From Clostridia bacterium (GTDB taxonomy: Bacteria > Bacillota_A > Clostridia > Lachnospirales > Cellulosilyticaceae), in assembly GCA_029239935.1 (NCBI GenBank), contig JARBTY010000018.1, positions 1 through 26,915 on the forward strand: a stretch of DNA of 26,915 nucleotides, in the 5' to 3' direction. A program made the position numbers and the translations under genes. Of the stretch, positions 22,108 to 26,915 are shown one piece after another. Under the pieces are notes generated by a model that saw only the letters and a program-made list of their open reading frames with translations, was not told the DNA's origin and did no database searches. Numbering within the stretch: position 1 is the first letter of the stretch; every line of letters begins with the position of its first letter.

Positions 22108-23574
22108 CTATCTTAATAGACGATCTGTTTCTTCCAAAAACTGCTCATACCATTTATTAAAATTCTTTTCTGAGATAAATTCTTCCCTAAGCATTTCATA
22201 GTCCTCTCCCTGCTCAATACGCATTTCAAAGGTTTGCAAATCCTTTTCAACCTGATCAAATACAGTGGTCTCCAAAAACTTCCTCATATCATAACTTCCT
22301 TCAAAAGGCCTATTACCATACAATGCATACTCATCCAGCATCTTTACTGTTGATTTAATGGATTCTATAATTGCGGCATTCGAAACGGCTCTGCCCGCTT
22401 CATCCTGTGCTGCCAAAATAAGCTGCTCATCAAGTGCTTCTGTTTTTACTGGAAAATATCCTGTTGAAGCGGCAAAATCTATATTTTGCTCCTTAGCAAT
22501 AAACCATTTTAAAAACTCTGCTGCCGCGTATTCATGGGCCTCATCACTTTTGGTTATACACATGCCAGCCCCTTGCTGTACAGCATACCTCTCACCTTCT
22601 TTAAAATAAGGATAAGGCAGTACCTTGCATCTAATAGGATACACCTGCATTTGACTTACTGTAACTTCATTCGGAAAATAGCCTGCCCCTGCTGTAGAGC
22701 CAATATATCCAATAACTATGCCTGTTTTAGCATCATCAGAAGCAAATCTCCCCACCTTTGCATAATACCCTTTAAAATAGGGTACATAAAGGCTATCCCA
22801 AACTTTTCGGGCAATTTCTTTATCAAACTTAAGCACCACCGTTTCATTTTCAAAATCATAAAGTTCTTCCCCCAGCTGCACAGATGCTAGCAGTATGTAA
22901 TTCGATAGGGAATCGATACCTAAAAATGCTTGCCCGTCGTTAGGTTCAATCGTTTTTTCATCCGTCCATCTATAATAATCCTCTGCAATTTTTATAATGC
23001 CTTCCCATGTAGAAAGCCCCTTTATATCAGCCCCTGTATCCAGTGCAAAGGCATCCCAATGGGTCTTATTTAAAAATAGATTCTCCGTGGCCTTAGCAAC
23101 AGGTATGATTTTGAGTTTATGATCTTCTCCAAATCTGCCTTCTTGTAAAAAATCCTGTCTGAATTCACCGAGTTCCTCTTTTGAAAAATACTCTTCCATA
23201 TCTACAAGTCCTATTAGTGACTCAATCCGATAAGCATTATCCGGATAGGCCGCAAAGATATGCGGGAGTGGTCTAGATCCAATCTTATTGTTGGCTGCAT
23301 CAAAAACAGCATCTGCAAGCTGCTGTACATCTCCTTGACTAAAGGCATCTACAACAATCCCCTTTTCCATGCCAACTGTATCATTAAACTCCAATACCAA
23401 CTGATCGAACTGCTCTTTTATAGCCCCATTATAATAGTTCCACAAAGTCACCGTAACTGGATGGTCTGGGTCAAGGGGTCCCTTTAAAGTCTCAGATGCT
23501 CTACAAGCCGTCATAACTATCATCAATACAGCTAAACAAACCAGTTTTTTAAAATTGGCATTATTTTTTCTCAC
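22108..23574 (-). CDS. Family 1 extracellular solute-binding lipoprotein
   Basis: This 488-residue exported lipoprotein has a signal peptide ending VMTAC (lipid-bearing Cys24). The mature protein has the family 1 (maltose/sugar-type) binding fold: PVTVTLWNYYNGAIKEQFDQLVLEFN at the start, GSRPLPHIFAAYP, and the second-lobe region EYAAAEFLKWFIAKEQNIDFAASTGYFPVKTEA near the C-terminus. Such proteins normally feed sugar permeases, but no permease or ATPase gene is present. Instead a Cache-GGDEF protein follows after 24 bp. This suggests that the ligand-loaded binding protein reports to the cyclase's outer domain, which is inference. The start is a GTG with an AGAGG site. The leader is about 95 nt long and lies downstream of a candidate promoter at 23674-23701. 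Confidence 0.9.
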   Translation of the reverse strand: MRKNNANFKKLVCLAVLMIVMTACRASETLKGPLDPDHPVTVTLWNYYNGAIKEQFDQLVLEFNDTVGMEKGIVVDAFSQGDVQQLADAVFDAANNKIGSRPLPHIFAAYPDNAYRIESLIGLVDMEEYFSKEELGEFRQDFLQEGRFGEDHKLKIIPVAKATENLFLNKTHWDAFALDTGADIKGLSTWEGIIKIAEDYYRWTDEKTIEPNDGQAFLGIDSLSNYILLASVQLGEELYDFENETVVLKFDKEIARKVWDSLYVPYFKGYYAKVGRFASDDAKTGIVIGYIGSTAGAGYFPNEVTVSQMQVYPIRCKVLPYPYFKEGERYAVQQGAGMCITKSDEAHEYAAAEFLKWFIAKEQNIDFAASTGYFPVKTEALDEQLILAAQDEAGRAVSNAAIIESIKSTVKMLDEYALYGNRPFEGSYDMRKFLETTVFDQVEKDLQTFEMRIEQGEDYEMLREEFISEKNFNKWYEQFLEETDRLLR

Positions 23575-23594
23575 ATTCCTATTCCTCTCTACTT

Positions 23595-23685
23595 GTAGTG
23601 TAATCTATCTTTTCCCTTTATCCTTCATTTCTTAAAATGCTTTGAATTTTGCCATTTTACTTCTCTTGTATATATATTACACTAC
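23595..23685. repeat. 10-bp inverted repeat flanking the SBP leader
   Basis: GTAGTGTAAT (23595-23604) and ATTACACTAC (23676-23685) are perfect complements 71 bp apart. One copy overlaps the candidate -10 region and the other lies close to the ribosome binding site of the solute-binding protein gene. It may be a split operator or the base of a leader RNA stem. Confidence 0.35.
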
Positions 23686-23773
23686 TATTACAAAATTGCA
23701 AAGAGTGTCGAATCATTCTATTGCCAATGATTTTTGCTGTGCTTAACCAGTAAGGAGGTTTATAAGTCAACAT
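23657..23773 (-). CDS. Possible 38-residue small protein or leader peptide
   Basis: A minus-strand frame runs from an ATG at 23773 to a TAA at 23657. A strong GGGAGGGG lies five bases before the start. The product would be 38 residues, basic, beginning MLTYKPPYWLSTAKIIGNR, with one cysteine and no clear signal peptide or membrane helix. A candidate promoter (TATAAT at 23815-23820) lies upstream, and the solute-binding protein gene follows on the same strand. Against it, the proposed SBP promoter lies inside the frame, and I recognise no family. It is recorded because the ribosome binding site is better than chance would suggest. Confidence 0.25.
   Translation of the reverse strand: MLTYKPPYWLSTAKIIGNRMIRHSLQFCNSSVIYIQEK
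23674..23701 (-). promoter_or_regulatory. Candidate promoter of the SBP-GGDEF unit
   Basis: On the minus strand TTGCAA (23696-23701), a 16-bp spacer and TAATAT (23674-23679). The distance to the GTG start would leave a leader of about 95 nt. Confidence 0.45.
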
Positions 23774-23814
23774 ATCAACCCCTCCCAATCAGCTTATCAA
23801 TCAAACTGCATTGA

Positions 23815-23842
23815 ATTATAAAATAATATCTCTTGACAATAA
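23815..23842 (-). promoter_or_regulatory. Second candidate minus-strand promoter, overlapping the tetR promoter
   Basis: On the minus strand TTATTG (23837-23842), a 16-bp spacer and a consensus TATAAT (23815-23820). Its -35 box overlaps the -35 box of the tetR promoter and touches the edge of the TetR-like operator, so the two directions could be co-regulated. It would give the SBP-GGDEF transcript a leader of more than 200 nt. Confidence 0.4.
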
Positions 23843-23861
23843 ATGAATGGTCGTTTATTAT
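23833..23861 (+). promoter_or_regulatory. tetR promoter
   Basis: A perfect TTGACA (23833-23838) is followed after 17 bp by TATTAT (23856-23861). The start codon at 23884 leaves a short leader with AGGAG. Confidence 0.75.
23841..23858. promoter_or_regulatory. TetR-like operator inside the tetR promoter
   Basis: AAATGAATGGTCGTTTAT fills the spacer between the -35 and -10 boxes. It has partial dyad symmetry (AATAAA..GA....TC..TTATT with flanks). It matches the element before the Lon gene (24493-24510) at 13 of 18 positions. TetR proteins commonly bind such TGAATG-type sites at their own promoter. Confidence 0.6.
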
Positions 23862-23883
23862 ATGTATAAATAGGAGTGATCAA

Positions 23884-24447
23884 ATGAGAAGAAAAGATGA
23901 TAGTAAAGAACAAAGTATCAAAGAAGCAGTTGTTAAATTAATACTTGAATTAGGTTTTCATGGTACTTCTATTTCAAAGATTGCTAAAGAGGCAGGGGTC
24001 TCCCCAGCTACTGTTTATATCTATTATGAGAGTAAAGAAGCTATGCTGCAGGATATCTACCATGAGTACTCCGAGGAGATCTTTGATTATTTACTTAGCA
24101 AGGTATATCAGGATATGGATGGTCGTGAACTCATTGAAATACTCGTGAGGGGCTACTATACTTACATCAAGGAACACGGCGAAATATTTTATTTTGTAGA
24201 TCAGTTTTCAAGTTGCCCTGCTCTGGCTAACCAATGTGCTGAAAGGGCAAGTGTACATCATCTCAATGCATTACTCGAAGATCTCAAACGAAAAAAAGTT
24301 TTGAAAAATTTTCAAAACGATAATGTTATCTCTATACTTTTTTATCCCGTCAAATCCATCGCCACCAAGCAGTGTCTTGGAGAAATGGAAAGGGCTGAAC
24401 GACTCAAAGAAATGATTATGATTATACAGGATGCTTTACTATTATAA
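23884..24447 (+). CDS. TetR-family transcriptional regulator
   Basis: This 187-residue regulator has the N-terminal TetR helix-turn-helix (about residues 10-55): VVKLILELGFHGTSISKIAKEAGVSPATVYIYYESKEAML, followed by a helical ligand domain (about 60-187). The sequence GELIE/GYYTYIKEHGEIFYFVDQF region resembles the fatty-acid or drug-responsive subgroup, but no ligand can be assigned. An upstream in-frame ATG at 23833 lies on the promoter itself. The ATG at 23884 has AGGAG seven bases before it and starts MRRKDDSKEQ, as expected. The operator within its promoter suggests autoregulation, and a similar site before the next gene suggests that it also controls that Lon-type protease. Confidence 0.9.
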   Translation: MRRKDDSKEQSIKEAVVKLILELGFHGTSISKIAKEAGVSPATVYIYYESKEAMLQDIYHEYSEEIFDYLLSKVYQDMDGRELIEILVRGYYTYIKEHGEIFYFVDQFSSCPALANQCAERASVHHLNALLEDLKRKKVLKNFQNDNVISILFYPVKSIATKQCLGEMERAERLKEMIMIIQDALLL

Positions 24448-24492
24448 GGTGACAAGATAATAAAGTATCCTAATGATTATTTACTTTTTATT

Positions 24493-24510
24493 AAATGAAC
24501 ATTCACTTAT
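24493..24510. promoter_or_regulatory. TetR-like operator before the Lon gene
   Basis: AAATGAACATTCACTTAT shares AAATGAA, TC and TTAT in register with the tetR-promoter site (13 of 18 identical). It contains a TGAAnnTTCA dyad. A weak promoter may overlap it (TTTTTA 24485-24490, 17 bp, TATATA 24508-24513). The 86-bp gap has no terminator, so read-through from tetR is also possible. Confidence 0.55.
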
Positions 24511-24533
24511 ATATCACCAAAGAAAGGATGATT

Positions 24534-26915
24534 ATGATGATGAACTTAAACAATAAAAACCAAGAGGGGTTAGTTATCCCTGTATCAGGGATCGTTTTAT
24601 TGCCTGGCATGACCTATACCCTTCAGCTCCATAGAATCAGTGAAGAAGAACTTGAACATTTATCTAAAATAGAACAAGCCAGCATCGCCTTACCCTTAAA
24701 GCAGAACTTTAACCTCAGTGAACTAAAAGAAGATGATTTTCATAAAGTGGGTGTTGCTTTTGATGTCGATGAAGTTGAAAAAACTGAAAAGGGCTACCAA
24801 GTCAAAATCAAAGTACTGGACCGAGTAGAAATCAAGAGCCTTAGTATCTTAGGCCATTCTGTCCGTGCAACATTTGAGTCGGCTCCAGATATTTTGGACC
24901 TTCCTGAAAAAAGCCAACAAGAAATGCTGGAGTATTTGAAAAAGATTATTCGTGAACTTAGTGAACACTTCCGCGGCTCAGAACAGTTTATGAAACTGGT
25001 AGATGAGCAAAAGGACTTAAATAAACTTATGGGTTACCTCTCTCAGTTCATGCCGCTTTCTATTGAAGAACGGTATGATTTAATCCAGATTCAATCTTTA
25101 AAAGAAAGAAGCCTTAAGTTTACAGATTATCTGCTCAAGCAAAAGGAATCTTTAAAACTGCAGCTAGAAATGACTGAACGACTTGCTGAAAAATCTAACA
25201 AAAACTATAGAGAAACTGTCCTTAGAGAACAACTCAAAGCTATTCAAAGCGAGTTAAATGAAGGAAAAAGCGAAGGCTCTAAGAAGGATAAAGATTACTT
25301 AAATAAAATTGAAGAGGCGCAAATGCCAGCTGAAGTAAAAGAAGCTGCTTTAGAAGAAGTCGAAAAGCTTGAGAGCCAAGGTCCCAACAGTGCTGAATAT
25401 AATGTCATACGTAACTACCTTGATTTACTTATTAAGCTGCCTTGGAAAAAATCTGATCCTCAAGTGATTAACCTGCAAGAAGCCAGACGCATCTTAGATG
25501 ATGAACATTATGGCCTCGAAAAGGTAAAGGACCGAATCATACAGCATTTGGCTGTTATGCAGCTCAAAAAAGATAAAAAAGGTTCTATTCTACTACTAGT
25601 TGGTCCCCCTGGAACAGGCAAAACAAGCCTAGGCAAAAGCATTGCTAAAGCCCTTGGCAGACAATATACCCGCCTTAGCTTAGGTGGTGTCCGTGATGAA
25701 GCTGAAATACGCGGTCATAGACGAACTTATATCGGAGCAATGCCAGGCCGGATTCTTCAAAGCATCAAAAAGGCAGGGGAAACAAATCCCGTTATGGTTT
25801 TGGATGAAGTGGATAAACTGATGACCAGTTATAATGGCGACCCAGCCAGTGCACTGCTGGAGGTCTTAGACCCAGAACAAAATAATAGTTTTACAGATCA
25901 TTATCTGGATTTACCTTATGATTTATCTGATGTCTTTTTTGTTGCCACTGCCAACTCCCTAGAGAGTATCCCAAGGCCACTGCTAGATAGGATGGAGATT
26001 ATTCAAATATCTAGTTATACGATAAATGAAAAATTCCACATTGGCAAAAATCATTTAATTCCTTCAATCCTTGAAGACCATGGACTCACTTCAGATCAAC
26101 TGGTTATAGCGGATAATGCCTTAAAAAGTATCATCAGCGACTATACGCTGGAAGCTGGAGTGAGGGGACTCAAAAAGCAGCTGGCGGCTCTTGCAAGGAT
26201 CGCTTCCGAAAAAATTGTATCTCATCAAGCAGAATCTCCTTTTACGGTGACTGCAGATTTACTGGAGGATTTACTCGGCAGAAAAGTTTCACGGCATGAC
26301 AAAGCGCAGCTGGATAACCCAGCAGGCGTTGTGACAGGTCTTGCTTGGACAGCTGTAGGCGGCGAAATACTTTTCGTTGAAGCCACTGGCATGTCAGGCA
26401 GCGGACAAGTTATTTTGACTGGTCAGCTTGGGGATGTGATGAAAGAATCTGCAAAGATTTCACTCAGCTTACTCAAATCAAGACTGCCGCTGAACACTAT
26501 CAATTTTAAAGAAAGAGATCTTCATATTCATGTCCCATCAGGGTCTACTCCAAAAGACGGTCCATCCGCCGGCATCGCGTTATTTACAGCCCTTGCTTCT
26601 CTTATTACAGGGATAAAGGTGGATCCAAAACTGGCGATGACAGGTGAAATCACTTTAAGAGGAGCAGTTCTTCCCATAGGAGGCCTTAAAGAAAAGCTAT
26701 TAGGCGCCCAAAGGGCTGGTATCACCAAAGTATTGATTCCAAAAGACAATGTGGTGGACCTAAAGGATGTACCGGAAGAGGTTAAAGCTCAGTTGACTAT
26801 TATTCCAGTCGAAACGATAGAAGATGTCCTTAGGGAAACCTTATCTATCTCTTTACCTAGACTTGAACATATCTTTACACCTCAGCTCTCCCTTGAAGGA
26901 AGTCTTCATACCCCT
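24534..26915 (+). CDS. lon: ATP-dependent Lon protease, 3' end beyond the window
   Basis: A frame of 794 codons runs from the ATG at 24534 to the right edge without a stop. The N-terminal LON substrate-binding domain (about 10-205, with VIPVSGIVLLPGMTYTLQL) is followed by a coiled linker and the AAA+ module: Walker A GPPGTGKT (357-364), Walker B MVLDEVDK, and the arginine-finger region PRPLLDRMEII. The C-terminal protease domain has the catalytic dyad Ser678 in KDGPSAGIA and Lys721 in GGLKEK. Lon degrades misfolded and regulatory proteins in the cytosol. About 790 residues is nearly full length, so only a short tail is missing. Three consecutive ATGs follow an AAGG site; the first is used here. 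Placement behind a TetR gene with a shared operator is unusual, since housekeeping lon is normally heat- or constitutively controlled. Confidence 0.95.
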   Translation, partial: MMMNLNNKNQEGLVIPVSGIVLLPGMTYTLQLHRISEEELEHLSKIEQASIALPLKQNFNLSELKEDDFHKVGVAFDVDEVEKTEKGYQVKIKVLDRVEIKSLSILGHSVRATFESAPDILDLPEKSQQEMLEYLKKIIRELSEHFRGSEQFMKLVDEQKDLNKLMGYLSQFMPLSIEERYDLIQIQSLKERSLKFTDYLLKQKESLKLQLEMTERLAEKSNKNYRETVLREQLKAIQSELNEGKSEGSKKDKDYLNKIEEAQMPAEVKEAALEEVEKLESQGPNSAEYNVIRNYLDLLIKLPWKKSDPQVINLQEARRILDDEHYGLEKVKDRIIQHLAVMQLKKDKKGSILLLVGPPGTGKTSLGKSIAKALGRQYTRLSLGGVRDEAEIRGHRRTYIGAMPGRILQSIKKAGETNPVMVLDEVDKLMTSYNGDPASALLEVLDPEQNNSFTDHYLDLPYDLSDVFFVATANSLESIPRPLLDRMEIIQISSYTINEKFHIGKNHLIPSILEDHGLTSDQLVIADNALKSIISDYTLEAGVRGLKKQLAALARIASEKIVSHQAESPFTVTADLLEDLLGRKVSRHDKAQLDNPAGVVTGLAWTAVGGEILFVEATGMSGSGQVILTGQLGDVMKESAKISLSLLKSRLPLNTINFKERDLHIHVPSGSTPKDGPSAGIALFTALASLITGIKVDPKLAMTGEITLRGAVLPIGGLKEKLLGAQRAGITKVLIPKDNVVDLKDVPEEVKAQLTIIPVETIEDVLRETLSISLPRLEHIFTPQLSLEGSLHTP

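Noticed and set aside
23711..23734. Hairpin AATCATT/AATGATT as a terminator
   Set aside because: The stem is only seven AT-rich pairs, is not downstream of any gene end on the plus strand, and lies inside the candidate small frame.
23753..23759. AAGGAGG on the plus strand as evidence for a small gene before tetR
   Set aside because: No ATG, GTG or TTG occurs at a usable distance, so no gene can start from it.
1..26915. Insertion sequences, phage genes, CRISPR arrays, tRNA or rRNA
   Set aside because: I found no transposase, integrase or repeat-spacer pattern, no direct-repeat gene flanks, and no tRNA-like or rRNA sequence on either strand.

Overview
The window is AT-rich and shows strong AGGAGG-type ribosome binding sites, several TTG/GTG starts, TTGACA-17-TATAAT-like promoters, and families typical of Clostridia: a PadR/DUF2812 pair, an AgrC-type GHKL kinase, Cache-GGDEF proteins, CsoR and split transketolases. 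I read it as chromosomal DNA of an anaerobic low-GC Firmicute, probably a Lachnospirales-type Clostridium relative. I cannot name the species. I see no rRNA, tRNA, CRISPR array, insertion sequence, phage gene or replication origin.

Layout. (1) 1-3340: a DUF421 (YetF-like) membrane protein cut by the left edge, and a MocR-type regulator divergent from an EamA transporter that is followed by a small four-cysteine protein. (2) 3365-7854: a five-gene minus-strand catabolic operon: short-chain dehydrogenase, FadR-type GntR repressor, both halves of a split transketolase, and a tartronate semialdehyde reductase. It has a strong promoter and a palindromic operator. (3) 7986-10658: an orphan hybrid-free histidine kinase and an MFS efflux protein. 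(4) 10675-15499: a P1B metal ATPase, a repeat-linker lipoprotein, an AgrC-like kinase and a CsoR copper-type repressor. Near-identical 19-bp operators lie on the promoters of the ATPase and csoR. (5) 15515-18836: a nitrate/sulfonate/thiamine-type ABC importer in an operon with a CE4 deacetylase that has no signal peptide. (6) 18856-19907: a PadR-DUF2812 pair with a 20-bp-arm palindrome on its promoter. (7) 19915-23701: a sugar-type solute-binding lipoprotein paired with a Cache-HAMP-GGDEF protein, with no permease. (8) 23815-26915: a TetR regulator followed by a Lon protease that runs off the right edge, each preceded by a related TetR-like operator.

How the genes may work together. The most interesting set is region 2. 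If the dehydrogenase oxidises the penultimate carbon of a pentonate, transketolase cleavage of the resulting 4-keto acid would leave tartronate semialdehyde, which is the substrate of the reductase in the same operon. NADH made in the first step would be used in the last. This is inference from carbon balance and gene content. Region 4 looks like one metal-stress regulon split by unrelated genes. Regions 7 and 8 may be linked through overlapping divergent promoters near 23.84 kb.
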